A stretch of DNA of 64,000 nt, from contig JAPPMM010000059.1 in the NCBI GenBank assembly GCA_028819075.1, forward strand, positions 78,023-142,022. The letters run 5' to 3'. The DNA is from Gammaproteobacteria bacterium. Its GTDB lineage: Bacteria; Gemmatimonadota; Gemmatimonadetes; Longimicrobiales; Gaopeijiaceae. Below the pieces are notes generated by a model that worked only from the letters and a program-made list of their open reading frames with translations, was not told where the DNA came from and did not search any database. The position numbers and the translations under genes were made by a program. Below are positions 47,080 through 57,500 of the stretch, piece by piece (the first letter of the stretch is position 1; each line of letters starts with the position of its first letter).

Positions 47080-49005
47080 CTATTCCCGGCCGATCCTGGA
47101 GGGGCCCCGGCGGCCATCGCCGAGTCCGACGAGTTCCAGCAGCCGCAGAGCGTTGGTCGAGGTGGCGATTCCGGTCCTCAGACGGTAATCGAAGGTGAGC
47201 CCCTCGTTCTCGTCGCCGACGGACTCGGTCAGGTGGACCGGGACTGCCCTCATGTTCAGGTCTTCCGCGTCGGCCAGCGACAGGTCGTGGGTCGTTACGG
47301 CCCCGATCGCACCGGAGCGGAGCAGTCTCCGCAGAACGGTTCGCGCGGCGATCCTGCGCTCGGCGCTGTTGGTCCCCTGGAGAATCTCGTCGAGGAGGTA
47401 CAGGACCCGTGGGCCGCCGGAGACTGGCCGGCCGGCCCGCGACCCCTCCCCGGCGCCGGGTGTCTCGGCCGCATCCACGACCTGCTTCAGGCGCTGCAGT
47501 CCGGCCATGAAGAAGGACACGCCGTCGGCGAGGGAGTCGGCAACATGCATGCTGGTGACGACGCGCAGCGATGGGATGCGCAACGCCTCGGCGCACACCG
47601 GTCCGCCCGCCTGAGCGAGCACGGCATTCAGGCCGACTGCCTTCACCAGCGTGGATTTCCCGGACATGTTCGATCCCGTCACCAGCAGAAACGAGCCTGC
47701 CGGGCCCACCTCCACGTCGTTGCGCACGCAGAGTTGCGGAGCGAGGAGAGGATGGCCCAGCGCCCGCCCCCGTAGCGAGGTGGCTTCGGCGTCCAGCGCG
47801 GGCATGGTCCAGTCGGGATGATCGGCGGCGAGCGCCGCCAGGGCGACCAGCGCCTCTGCCTCGCCGACAACCTCAAGCCACGCCCGGACGCGAGCGCCCG
47901 ACCGCTTCTTCCAGCGCTCGAGGGCGGCCAGGACGTGCACGTCCCAGAGGAATACCAGAGCCAGAGGGATGTGGAATAGAGGCGACCTCCTGACTTCCGC
48001 CATGTCAAGCAGCCGGCGCAGTGCCGCGATCTCTCCAGGGGCGGGTCTCGTGCCGGCGCCCAGCCGTTGTCGGAGGTCCGCCGCGTAGCGTGAATCGAGG
48101 GGTGCGTCGGCGAGGAGGCTGAGCAGCGGCCCGTAGTGCCGCACGCCCGATTCGCCATCGTCGGCCTCGGAGCCGGCTCGGTTGATCGCCTTCCACGCCG
48201 GCGCCATCACCAGAGCGGACACCAGCAGCGGCCAGGCGGCGGCGGCCGTGGGCGCCATCCCCAGAGAGTAGAGAATGATGGCGGCCAGGTTCACCGGCGG
48301 AAGCAGGACAGCCGCCGCGCGCAGCCAGGTGCGCCCGGACAGCCAGCCCGGGCTCTCACACCAGCGCAGGAAGTCCTCCACCCCCTCCATCGAGTCGCTG
48401 TTCATCAGCCGCGCTTCGGCCGCGATGCGATCCCGGTAGTCGAAGGCGCCCGCCATCTCGCGGACCCCTTCCTGGCGCAAGGCGATGGTCTCCGGGTCCG
48501 CCGGAGCGAGGAGCCAGGACCAGAGCGTCGACCGGCCGGGTGCGGTTCCGCAGACCCCCGTCAGGTGAACGAGCGACGCGTGACCGTGCAGGTCCAGGTC
48601 GTCCGCGTAGTCGTGGTTCCGCGGCACGGGCGGACTGAACGGCCGCGGCAGGTCGGACCAGCGCCGCTCGACGCGGGCGATCCCCTCGCGATTGAAGTCG
48701 GCCATCAACTCCGCGCGTCGCAGCCGCCGTTGGGCGGCCCGGTGTCGCGCTACGACGATCACGAAGGCCACGACCGCCCCGGCCATGAGCAGCCAGACCC
48801 CCTGGCCTCGTCCCTGGGAGATCAGGAGCCAGGCGCCAACCGCGCTGGCCACGAAGACCACCAGCCGGAGCCGCTCGCAAAACCGGACCGCGCCGGCCCT
48901 CCCGGCCGCCTCTTCATCGAAGCGGCGGGCGCGGTCCGCGTATCGGGCGGCGGGCTGTTCGACCGGCTCCGTGCCGGGTGAGGCTGGCTCCGTTCGGCTC
49001 GTCAC
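47080..49005 (-). CDS. Membrane-anchored MutS-like ATPase
   Basis: The 641-residue protein has two N-terminal membrane helices (about 45-90) and further hydrophobic segments near 230-270. A MutS core and ATPase domain follow, with Walker A TGSNMSGKST, YLLDEILQGTNSAER (Walker B and D loop) and a switch His in TTHD. It lacks the mismatch-recognition N-terminal domain (no FYE motif), so it is not a mismatch-repair MutS. It belongs to the MutS-related membrane protein group of unknown role. GTG 49005 overlaps the S9 peptidase stop as GTGA. Confidence 0.88.
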   Translation of the reverse strand: MTSRTEPASPGTEPVEQPAARYADRARRFDEEAAGRAGAVRFCERLRLVVFVASAVGAWLLISQGRGQGVWLLMAGAVVAFVIVVARHRAAQRRLRRAELMADFNREGIARVERRWSDLPRPFSPPVPRNHDYADDLDLHGHASLVHLTGVCGTAPGRSTLWSWLLAPADPETIALRQEGVREMAGAFDYRDRIAAEARLMNSDSMEGVEDFLRWCESPGWLSGRTWLRAAAVLLPPVNLAAIILYSLGMAPTAAAAWPLLVSALVMAPAWKAINRAGSEADDGESGVRHYGPLLSLLADAPLDSRYAADLRQRLGAGTRPAPGEIAALRRLLDMAEVRRSPLFHIPLALVFLWDVHVLAALERWKKRSGARVRAWLEVVGEAEALVALAALAADHPDWTMPALDAEATSLRGRALGHPLLAPQLCVRNDVEVGPAGSFLLVTGSNMSGKSTLVKAVGLNAVLAQAGGPVCAEALRIPSLRVVTSMHVADSLADGVSFFMAGLQRLKQVVDAAETPGAGEGSRAGRPVSGGPRVLYLLDEILQGTNSAERRIAARTVLRRLLRSGAIGAVTTHDLSLADAEDLNMRAVPVHLTESVGDENEGLTFDYRLRTGIATSTNALRLLELVGLGDGRRGPSRIGRE

Positions 49006-51875
49006 GAGGTGCCGCCGGCTCTCTTCCCGCCGCCGGCCACTCGCCTCTTCTCGTCTTCAAGGTCCTGCAGGGACACACCGTCCGTGATCCATGACGGGGC
49101 CGGATCGCCCTTCAGGTAGTGGCCGAACCACTCCAGGATGCGGCGGTGATAGTCCTTCTGGTTGGCTTCCTCGCGCAGTCCGTGGTCCTCGCCCTCGTAG
49201 ACCAGCAGCACCATCTGTTTCCCGGCGCGGCGCGCGAAGTTGTAGAACTCGGTGCCCTGGTCCCAGTCGACGACCCCGTCGTCGTCGCCGAAGGCCATGA
49301 GCAGCGGCGTCTCCAGGTTGTGCACCTCGTGGATGGGCGAGTTGCGCCGGTGCGCCTCGGGATCCTCCCAGAACGGCACCTCCATCCGGGCCTGGCCGGT
49401 CTCCCAGTGGTCGACCTCGGGGATCCCCGGGTTCCAGTGGATGGCCCCCATGAAGCTCACGAAGTCGGTGAGGGGCGCGCCCGCCACCGAGGCGGCGAAG
49501 ATGTCGGTCCGGGTGGGCAGGAAGGTCGCCTGGTAGCCGCCCCAGGAGTGCCCGATGAGCCCGACCGCGTCCGGATCGGCCACCCCCATGTCGACCACCC
49601 TGGCCACAGCCGCGCGCACCGACTCCAGCGCGCTCACGCCCGGGTCGCGGGCCCGGTAGACGATGTCCGGGAGCAGCACCGCGTAGCCGTGCTGGGTCCA
49701 CGCCGTGAAGTTGTAGTAGTCGCGCTCGCTGGGGGCGATGAAGCGGTGCATCTGGGGCGAGAGCATCTCGTAGGTGTAGACGATGGTGGGCACGGCCGTC
49801 CCGGCCTCGTAGCCCGCCGGGTAGAGCAGCACCGCCTGCAGGTCCCGCCCGCTCTCGCTCGTGAAGTCCACCAGCTCGGCCCGGCCCCACGCGACTTCGG
49901 CGATGAACGGGTTGATGTCGGTGACCTGAACGGCGTCGGCCAGATCGGGACCACCGACGAAGTAGTCGGGCGGGTCGTCGAAGGCCTCGGCGCGGTAGAG
50001 CAGGATGTCGGCGCTGTCCGCGCGCGCAAGACCGCCCACCAGCGCGTCCTCGAATACCAGCGTCTCCACGGGCCCGTCCCAGCCCGGCGCGACGCGCGCG
50101 TACCCCCGCTGCTCCGTCCTCTCGTTGTAGAGCGTGAGATGGAGCGATGCGCCCGGATCGAGGCCGGGGATATCGTCATCCGGAAGGCTGGCGACCCGGT
50201 GCGTGATGCCGGCCTCGGCACCGGCGGTGAGCCGCGTTGCGCCGCTCCCGTCCAGCGCGACGCGCCAGATGTCGTGCTTGTCGTAGAGGAGGACTCCGGC
50301 GTCGTCCTCCAGCCATCCCCCGGGGCCGAAAGCGAAGGGCGGGACGACATCGGTGGGTGTGTCGTATTCCGTGTTGGCGAAGGAGGTCGCGAGGTTCGAG
50401 GTCAGGTCGTGCCGCTCCGCGGTTGCAACCTCCAGGCTCCAGTAGTTGGCCCCGTCGTACGACACCAGCCAGCGGCCGCCCGCGCCGGGCCACTCGTAGC
50501 GCACCCGGGTGAGAAGCCGGCGCCTCTCCCCGCTATCCACGTCGATCGACCAGACGTCGTGATACGGCCGGCCGAACATCGCGCCGAAAGGATAGGGTTC
50601 GGCGATATCCTCCAGGGCGAAACCCCAGCCGTGCAACAGGGTTGCGTCGGCCATCAGGTCGGAGCCGATGGTGACGACCCGGTTCTCGTCCAGATGCCAG
50701 ACGGCCAGCAGGGTGCGGTTCGCGTCGCGGCCCTCCGCCGCCTGCCGCTGCGGGAAGATGCGCAAATCCCGGCTGTGCCAGATCTGCAGCCCGGGCAGGT
50801 CCGGCTGGTCGTCCTGCGAATCGGCCGACCCCGTCTCGTCGGCGTCGGCCTCACTGGTCCCGGTCGCGCCGGCATCCTGCGCATCTTCTTCTTCACGGGA
50901 CCGGAGCCCGATGGAGATTATGGCGCCCTCGTCGGACCACTGCGGCGCCCGGTCCACGACCTCCAGGCCGTTCGCGATGCCAGCCGCGCCCTCGCCCAGC
51001 ACGACCATCTCCGGTCCGCGGTCGAGGCCGCGCCAAGCCAGCACGTCGTAGGCGGAACCCCCCGCCGAGGCATCCTCACGCGAGCGCAGGGCCGCCAGGT
51101 CGGCCGCATCGTCGCGCCAGGCCAGCCCCCGGTAGCCGGCCCCCGACGCATCCACCGACTGCAGCGTGCCCGAGCCGGCATCGTAGACCTGCACGCCGTT
51201 CCCCAGGTCGGTTCCGGTGGCGATCACCATTGCGATCCGCGACCCGGAGGAGCTCCACGCCATCTCCCCGACGTTGCCGAAGCTCGTCTCGGAGCCCGTG
51301 GCCAGCACCACGATCCGCAGGTCGGCGCCCTTCCCCGCCGGCTCCTCGGGCGGATCCGCGCGCAGCGCAAGGAATCGTCCCGACGAGTCGAAGCTCCACC
51401 CGGACACCGATGCAAACTCGCGCATATCGCCGGTGGCCAGGTCGAGCAACGCCGCCCCCTCGCGGAGCGCATCACCTTCCTCTTCGCGTCGTTCCGTCTC
51501 GTCGGGCGAAAGCCCCACGGTCCACGCCAGCCAGCCCCCGTCCGGCGAGAAGCGCGGAGACCGTCCCCAGGGGAAGACGCGCGTCGCATCCTCGCTCAGG
51601 CGCCGTACCCGCAGTTCCGCGGTCTCGTCGACGCGGCTGACCGTGTAAGCGACCCAGTCGCCATGCGGCGAGAGCAGAGCAGGCCCGAGATTCTCCCAGC
51701 GCCCGTAGCCTTCGGGGGCGACGCGGGGCGGATCCTGGGCGGAGAGCGGCAGCGCGGCGGCGAGGCAAACGGCCGCGACGGAGACGGCCGCGACGGAGAC
51801 GGCCGCAAGGCGACGGCGCGCACTGGAGTTTCGGCTGGGGATCGGCGCCGGCCGGAAGTCTGCGGATGAACTCAC
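49002..51875 (-). CDS. S9-family prolyl oligopeptidase-like serine peptidase, exported
   Basis: The 957-residue protein begins at GTG 51875 (AGGAG seven bases upstream), with a basic stretch and a hydrophobic signal segment containing a five-residue repeat (AVSVA), ending near PLSAQD. A beta-propeller region is followed by an alpha/beta-hydrolase domain with the nucleophile in GHSWGGYQ, the Asp region FGDDDGVVDWDQ and the His in EGEDHGLRE. It probably digests peptides in the periplasm. The C-terminus is coupled to the MutS-like gene. Confidence 0.93.
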   Translation of the reverse strand: MSSSADFRPAPIPSRNSSARRRLAAVSVAAVSVAAVCLAAALPLSAQDPPRVAPEGYGRWENLGPALLSPHGDWVAYTVSRVDETAELRVRRLSEDATRVFPWGRSPRFSPDGGWLAWTVGLSPDETERREEEGDALREGAALLDLATGDMREFASVSGWSFDSSGRFLALRADPPEEPAGKGADLRIVVLATGSETSFGNVGEMAWSSSGSRIAMVIATGTDLGNGVQVYDAGSGTLQSVDASGAGYRGLAWRDDAADLAALRSREDASAGGSAYDVLAWRGLDRGPEMVVLGEGAAGIANGLEVVDRAPQWSDEGAIISIGLRSREEEDAQDAGATGTSEADADETGSADSQDDQPDLPGLQIWHSRDLRIFPQRQAAEGRDANRTLLAVWHLDENRVVTIGSDLMADATLLHGWGFALEDIAEPYPFGAMFGRPYHDVWSIDVDSGERRRLLTRVRYEWPGAGGRWLVSYDGANYWSLEVATAERHDLTSNLATSFANTEYDTPTDVVPPFAFGPGGWLEDDAGVLLYDKHDIWRVALDGSGATRLTAGAEAGITHRVASLPDDDIPGLDPGASLHLTLYNERTEQRGYARVAPGWDGPVETLVFEDALVGGLARADSADILLYRAEAFDDPPDYFVGGPDLADAVQVTDINPFIAEVAWGRAELVDFTSESGRDLQAVLLYPAGYEAGTAVPTIVYTYEMLSPQMHRFIAPSERDYYNFTAWTQHGYAVLLPDIVYRARDPGVSALESVRAAVARVVDMGVADPDAVGLIGHSWGGYQATFLPTRTDIFAASVAGAPLTDFVSFMGAIHWNPGIPEVDHWETGQARMEVPFWEDPEAHRRNSPIHEVHNLETPLLMAFGDDDGVVDWDQGTEFYNFARRAGKQMVLLVYEGEDHGLREEANQKDYHRRILEWFGHYLKGDPAPSWITDGVSLQDLEDEKRRVAGGGKRAGGTS
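51769..51806. repeat. 15-bp tandem repeat in a signal-peptide region
   Basis: Two full copies and a partial third of ACGGCCGCGACGGAG stand in tandem inside the S9 peptidase signal region. The unit equals five codons, so copy-number change would alter the hydrophobic core without a frameshift. Confidence 0.7.
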
Positions 51876-51985
51876 GGGAATGCTCCTTGAAACCGGGGGA
51901 TGGCGGGCAGGAGCGCGCGTTCGCCACCGCCGGCGGTCTGCCTCAGTCCCGGCCGCGCCCCATGCCCCACGCTTCCTCGAACATA

Positions 51986-53206
51986 TCACCCCCACACCAC
52001 CCAAACCCCCGGCGGGGCCCGGAACTCGTGGCCGTGCGGGCGGCTGGGCCGCTCCGGGTCGAGTCGCAGGCCCGGCAGGCGGAACACCCGCGCCAGCGCC
52101 TCCCGCGCCTCGATGCGCGCCAGGGTGGCTCCCAGGCAGAAGTGGCGCCCGGCGCCGAAGGACAGGTGGTCGCGCGCGTTGGGCCGGTCCGCATCGAAGC
52201 GGTCGGGATCGTCGAAGTGGGCGGGATCGCGGTTGGCGGCGCCCAGCATGCACTGGACGGTCTCGTTGGCGGGGATCCTCACGCCCCGGATCTCGACCGC
52301 CTCCGTGGTGAAACGCGTGCAGGACTGGACGGCCGCGTCCCACCTGAGAGACTCCTCGAACACATCGTCCAGCCGGTCCGGGTCGTACGCGGCCAGCCTC
52401 GAAACCGTCCGGTGAGTCAGCGCGGCCCAGATGGCGCTGGCGATGGCCGACTCGGTGGTCTCGATGCCGCCGAAGAGGATGATCAGCAGGTTGGCGACCA
52501 TCTCCGCCTCCGCAAGCGGCTCCGCGTCGGTGCGGAGCCCCGCGATGGTCGAGCCCTCGGGCACGGAGCTCCTCCCCTGCAGGAAGGGCGTCACGTACTT
52601 GCCGAACTCGCGGGCCGCGGCCTTCCCCCTCCTCCGCACCTCGGGATCGCCGGTGAAGTTCTCGAGCGCCGCGGCGAAGTCGTCGTACCAGGCGAGCAGG
52701 CGGGGTCCATCGCGTTCCGGAAGCCCCAGCACCCGGCAGATGCTCCGCACCGACAGTGGCCGCGCCAGCCGGGCCCGCAGATCGGCCGCGCGCCGCCGAC
52801 CGTCTTCCAGCTCTCCCATCAGCCGGTCAAGCACCGCCCGCACCGTCCCGAGCAGATTGCGCTCGAGGTTGCCGCGCCGAAACGGGCCGATGAAGCGGCG
52901 TTTGTAGCGGATCTGGGGCTCGCCGTCGGTTGTGAGCATGTGCGAGCCAAAGATGTCGCGGATGGTGGAGGCGGGCGCGTCGGTTGTGAAGCGTTTCCAG
53001 TCGGCCAGCACCTCCACGATGTCGTCCCGGCGCGTGAGCATCCACATGCCGAGCTCCGGAACCCATGTCACCGGTTCCGCAGCCCGGAGTTCGTGGAACA
53101 GGGGGTAGGGATCGCCGGCCAGCGCCTCGACGGTCACCCGGGCTCCCCGGGGGAACCGCCGGGCGCGGCTGGCATCGCCCCGATTCATCGTTGTAGCGTT
53201 CTGCAT
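51986..53206 (-). CDS. Cytochrome P450
   Basis: The 406-residue soluble bacterial P450 has an I-helix oxygen motif FGGIETTES, the K-helix EESLRW, and the heme-thiolate loop FGAGRHFCLG with its Cys. Its length and lack of membrane anchor fit a class I bacterial P450 needing separate ferredoxin and reductase, neither of which is next to it. ATG 53206 is preceded by GGAGGG. The substrate is unknown; the gene is divergent from the kynureninase-like gene. Confidence 0.94.
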   Translation of the reverse strand: MQNATTMNRGDASRARRFPRGARVTVEALAGDPYPLFHELRAAEPVTWVPELGMWMLTRRDDIVEVLADWKRFTTDAPASTIRDIFGSHMLTTDGEPQIRYKRRFIGPFRRGNLERNLLGTVRAVLDRLMGELEDGRRRAADLRARLARPLSVRSICRVLGLPERDGPRLLAWYDDFAAALENFTGDPEVRRRGKAAAREFGKYVTPFLQGRSSVPEGSTIAGLRTDAEPLAEAEMVANLLIILFGGIETTESAIASAIWAALTHRTVSRLAAYDPDRLDDVFEESLRWDAAVQSCTRFTTEAVEIRGVRIPANETVQCMLGAANRDPAHFDDPDRFDADRPNARDHLSFGAGRHFCLGATLARIEAREALARVFRLPGLRLDPERPSRPHGHEFRAPPGVWVVWG

Positions 53207-53301
53207 GAAACCCTCCAAAGCCGTCCGGTCACCTTCCCGGGTTCCCTTCCGGCACCCGGACACCGTGACGAGCGGCGCAGACCGCTGCAAGGGGCACGCG
53301 G

Positions 53302-54471
53302 ATGACCGAAGACCTGGTGCGCCACTACTCCCGCTTCCGGGTGTCGGAGCGCGTGCTCCTTACCGGGCATTCACACCAGGCGTGGCCCGACGTGGCGTTC
53401 GACGCCCAGCGGCAGGCATGGCTCGACGCCGCCGAACTTGTGGACGACAAGTGGGAGCGCGCGTTCGAGTTGGCCGCCGAGGTGCGGGGAGGGTACCGCC
53501 GCCTGCTGGACGACCCGGACGGCCACATCGCGCTGGGGCAAAACACGCACGAGCTGGTCACCCGGTTTCTGTCGGCGCTGCCCTTGCGGGAGCGGCCGCG
53601 CGTCGTGACCACCGATGGCGAGTTCCATACGATCCGGCGCCAGCTGGAACGGCTCGGGCGCGAGGGAATCGAGATCAGGACAGTGCCGACCGCGGATGGC
53701 GCCCCCGTGGCGGATGCGCTCGTCGCGGAGGTGGACGGCCGCACGGCGGCGGTGCTGGTGTCCTCGGTGCTCTTTCGCGACGCCCGGATCGTCGACGGAC
53801 TGGACGAGGTGGCAGCCGCCTGCGCGCGGGTCGGCGCGGAACTGCTCGTGGACGCCTATCACTCGCTCAACGCAGTCCCGTTCTCGGTCGTGAAGTCGGG
53901 GCTCGCCGACGCCTTCGTGACGGGCGGCGGCTACAAGTACTGTCAATTGGGCGAGGGGAACTGCTTTCTGAGGTTCCCGCGGCACTGCCGGCTGAGGCCG
54001 GTGCTGACCGGGTGGTTCGCCGAGTTCGGGACGCTGGCAGCCGGACGCCGACAGGGCGGACCCCCCTACGGGGAAGGACATCTGCGCTTCGCGGGCTCGA
54101 CCTACGATCCGGTCAGTCACTATCGGGCGGCGGCGGTGTTCAGGTTCTTCCGGGAGAAAGGGCTCGTCCCGGAGCGCCTTCGGCGCATCAGCCTGCAGCA
54201 GATTCGCCAACTCGCGGCGGGGATCGATGCCCTGGACCCGGATCCGCGGATTCTCTCGCGAGATCGCACGGTGCCATTGTCCCGGAGAGGCGGCTTTCTG
54301 GCCCTGACCACCCCCCTCGCAGGGAAGATCTGCGGCGAGCTCGGGAGGCGCGGCATCCACACGGACTTCCGTGGCAGTTCGTTGCGCCTGGGGCCGGCAC
54401 CCTACGTGACCTCCCACCAGCTGGACAAGGCGGTCGAGGCTCTGGGGGAGGTTCTGGCCGCGCATTGCTGA
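53302..54471 (+). CDS. Kynureninase-like PLP enzyme (class V aminotransferase fold)
   Basis: The 389-residue fold-type I PLP enzyme has an N-terminal LLTGHSHQAWPDVA, resembling the kynureninase start, and a probable PLP lysine in GGGYKYCQLGEGNCF. A cofactor Asp in VDAYHS and a substrate-arginine type segment near the end (RGSSLRLGPAPYV) are also seen. Kynureninase-like hydrolysis is possible but the neighbouring genes do not include other tryptophan-degradation steps, so another class V activity cannot be excluded. Confidence 0.75.
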   Translation: MTEDLVRHYSRFRVSERVLLTGHSHQAWPDVAFDAQRQAWLDAAELVDDKWERAFELAAEVRGGYRRLLDDPDGHIALGQNTHELVTRFLSALPLRERPRVVTTDGEFHTIRRQLERLGREGIEIRTVPTADGAPVADALVAEVDGRTAAVLVSSVLFRDARIVDGLDEVAAACARVGAELLVDAYHSLNAVPFSVVKSGLADAFVTGGGYKYCQLGEGNCFLRFPRHCRLRPVLTGWFAEFGTLAAGRRQGGPPYGEGHLRFAGSTYDPVSHYRAAAVFRFFREKGLVPERLRRISLQQIRQLAAGIDALDPDPRILSRDRTVPLSRRGGFLALTTPLAGKICGELGRRGIHTDFRGSSLRLGPAPYVTSHQLDKAVEALGEVLAAHC

Positions 54472-54498
54472 GGTTGAACCGCTGGCCGCCGCCCTCCA

Positions 54499-54514
54499 CG
54501 ACGAGCGCTCGTCG
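54499..54514. terminator. Perfect 16-bp palindrome between convergent genes
   Basis: CGACGAGC followed directly by GCTCGTCG is an uninterrupted palindrome between the kynureninase-like and RND genes. It may be a terminator hairpin or a protein-binding site; no T-run follows. Confidence 0.4.
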
Positions 54515-54522
54515 GGTTGGCA

Positions 54523-54552
54523 GCTCAGGCCCCGGCTGCTCAGGCCCTGGCT
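54523..54552. repeat. 15-bp tandem repeat across the RND stop codon
   Basis: GCTCAGGCCCCGGCT and GCTCAGGCCCTGGCT stand in tandem, one mismatch apart, spanning the end of the RND gene. Confidence 0.6.
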
Positions 54553-57500
54553 GCCCTCCCGGCTACGATCAAGTGCTGGGCCATGAGGAGCGCCGGGATC
54601 ACGAGCATGAGCAGCGCCGTGGCGATCAGGACCCCGAACCCCACGGACGCGGCCAGGGGCACGAGGTGTTGCGCGTGGGTACTGGTCTCGAAGACCAGCG
54701 GGGCGACCCCCACGAACGTCGTCACGGAAGTCAGCAGGATGGCCCGGAAGCGGTCCTTGGCGCCGGCAACGATCGCGTCCCGCACCGGGAGCCCGGACGC
54801 CTTCAGGTCGTTGATGAACTTGATCATCATCAGTGAGTCGTTGACGACCACGCCGCTCACCCCGATCAGCCCGTACATCGACCAGATGCCCAGGCTCAGC
54901 CCGAGAAGCATGTGCCCTGCGACAGCGCCGATCACCCCCAGCGGCACCGCTGCCAGGATGATCAGGGGCTGGGTGTAGGAACCGAAGGGAATCGCCATTA
55001 GCGCGTACATGACGAGGAGCGCCAGAAAGAGCGAACGGCTCAGATCGGCATTGGCCTCCTCCTGCTGCTTGCGCTGGCCGCCATAGGTGTGCTCGAAAAG
55101 GCGGTCCTCGGCCGACAGTCGCTCCAGGATGCCTTCCTCGAGGCTCCGGTTGACCTGCTGGCCGGTCGCGAGCACCGGATCGACATCCGCGGTCACGGTG
55201 ACCGCGCGGCGCCCGTCCATCCGATGGATGGTGGCCGCCGACCGTGCGAAACCGGCCGACGCCACCTGACCCAGCGGAACCTCGCCGCCGGGCGTGCGCA
55301 CCAGGTAGCGCTCCACATCGACGGCGGAATCGCGCTCGTCCTCGGGGAGGCGCACGAACACACCCACGTCCTCGCGCCCGCGCTGCACCCTCAGCGCCTC
55401 GGCTCCGAAGAAGGCGGAACGCACCTGCGACGCGAAATGGCCGACCGTCAGATTCAGCGTGCGGGCCGCCGGCTTCAGCTCCAGCTGCAGTTCGCGGAAC
55501 CCTTCATCGGGGTTGCTGCGCACGTCGAAGACGCCGTCGATGCCATTCAGCTCGGTCACGAACTCGTCCGCGATCACGGCGAGCCGCTCGGGGTCCGGAT
55601 GCGAGAGCTCGAAGTGCACCGGAAGTCCGAGCGTGATCAGGTTCGAGGAAATCGACAGCGATCTCGCGCTCGGGAGCACCCCGACCTCTTCGCGCCAGAG
55701 CCGCTCGAAGGTGGATGGAGCGATGTCGTGGCGCTCCCAGTCGATGAGCTTGAACTGGACGGCGCCCAGGTGGCCACGCGCGGCCTCCACCGCGTTGCCG
55801 CCCAGGGGGTCGTAGAGCGCCGCGGACTGGCCGACCGTCACGGCGACCCCGACCTCCAGGGGATCCGCATCCGCATCGCGCTCGCGCGAGATGCGCTCAA
55901 CGGCGCGATGCCCTGCAGCCTCGAGTTGCGCCGCAACCGCGGACGTCCGTTCCCCGGGCGTGCCCACCGGCATCTCCAGGTTGGCGGAGACGACTTCACC
56001 CTCGATGGGGGTCAGGAACTGATTGGGGACCACGCCAGCATTGACGACTGCCATCGTGAGCACGAGCAGTCCCGCCGCGGAGGCGAGCACGATGCCGGGC
56101 TGGTCGACCGACAGACGCAGTCCGCGGTCCAGCGGACCATCCACGACCCGCTTCAGCAGGGCATCCACTCGTCCCCGGACACGGTTGAGCCGCCCGGACA
56201 GCCAGCCCTCGCGCGAGGCGCCCGGAGCGGGCAGGTGGGCCAGGTGGTTCGGCAGCACCAGAAGGGACTCCACCAGGGAAATCAGGAGGACCGTGATCAC
56301 CACCAGCGGAATCGGACGACCAAGTTCACCCTGCGGGCCGGGCGCGGTCAGCAGCGCGGAGAACGCCGTCACCGTGGTGAGCACGGAGAAGATGACCGGC
56401 GCACTGACCCGCCGCGTCCCCTGGATCGCCGCGGCAACCCCGCCAACGCCCCGCTCCCGTTGCGTGAAGACGCTTTCCCCCACGACGATCGCGTCGTCCA
56501 CGACGATCCCCAGCGCGAGAACGAGCGCCATCAGCGAGAACATGTTGACCGAGACGCCCAGGAACTCCATGAACAGGAAGGCCCCGATGAACGAGACCGC
56601 CAGGCCAATGGCCACCCAGAGCGCGAGCCGGACCTCGAGGAACAGGGTGAGGGCCAGGAGGACGAGCGCCAGCCCCAGCAGCGCGTTCTCGATCATCAGG
56701 CCGAGCCTTCCGGAGACCTCGACCGAGTCGTCCTTCCAGATTTCGACCTCAACCCCGGGCGGCAGGGCGGGGAGCACTTCGCCCGCGAGATACTGCCTTA
56801 CCGCTTCCGCTATCTCGAGGACTTTCTCGTTCGACGCGCGGTAGACGTCGATGCCGACGGCTCGCCGGCCGTTGTAGCGCACGCTCAGATCGGTGTCCGC
56901 GAATCCGTCCCGCACGGTTGCGATCTCGTTCAGGCGGACCGATGTGCCGTCCGAGCGGGTCAGGACGATGATGTCCTCGAAGTCGCCCTGGTCGTAGTTC
57001 CTGCCCAGCGTGCGGACCAGGATCTCGTTCTCGCCGTCGGAGATCCTGCCGGCCGACAGCTCCATCGAGCCCTGCCGCACCGCCATGGCGACATCCTCGA
57101 GCGTGAGACCCAGCGCCCGCAGCCGGCTGACCGGGACCTCGATGGAGACCTCGTACGGCCGGGCACCGCTGACTTCGGCCAGCGACACCTCCGGGAGGGA
57201 CGAGATGCCCTCCTCGATTTCGTACGCCAGTTCCTTGAGGGCGCGCTCCGGGACATCGCCGTGAACCAGCAGGCGGATGACGTTCTGCCGGCTCGTGATC
57301 TCGCGCACCTGAGGCCGTTCCGCCTCCTCGGGAAAGGTGATGATGCGGTCGACCTCGGCCTTGACCTCGCTGATCGCGCGATCGACATCGGTGCCCGACT
57401 TGAACTGCGCGATGACCGAGCCGAAGCCCTCGGAAGCGGTCGCTTCCACCCGGTCCAGGCCCTCCACGCCCCGGATCTGCTCCTCGATCTTGGTGACGAT

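Noticed and set aside
47080..49005. Defence-system ATPase
   Set aside because: The MutS-like gene has no nuclease, helicase or toxin partner, and its neighbours are housekeeping or exported enzymes.
53302..54836. Alternative long frames over the kynureninase-like and RND regions
   Set aside because: They are arginine- and proline-rich antisense or shifted shadows of GC-rich genes, without motifs.
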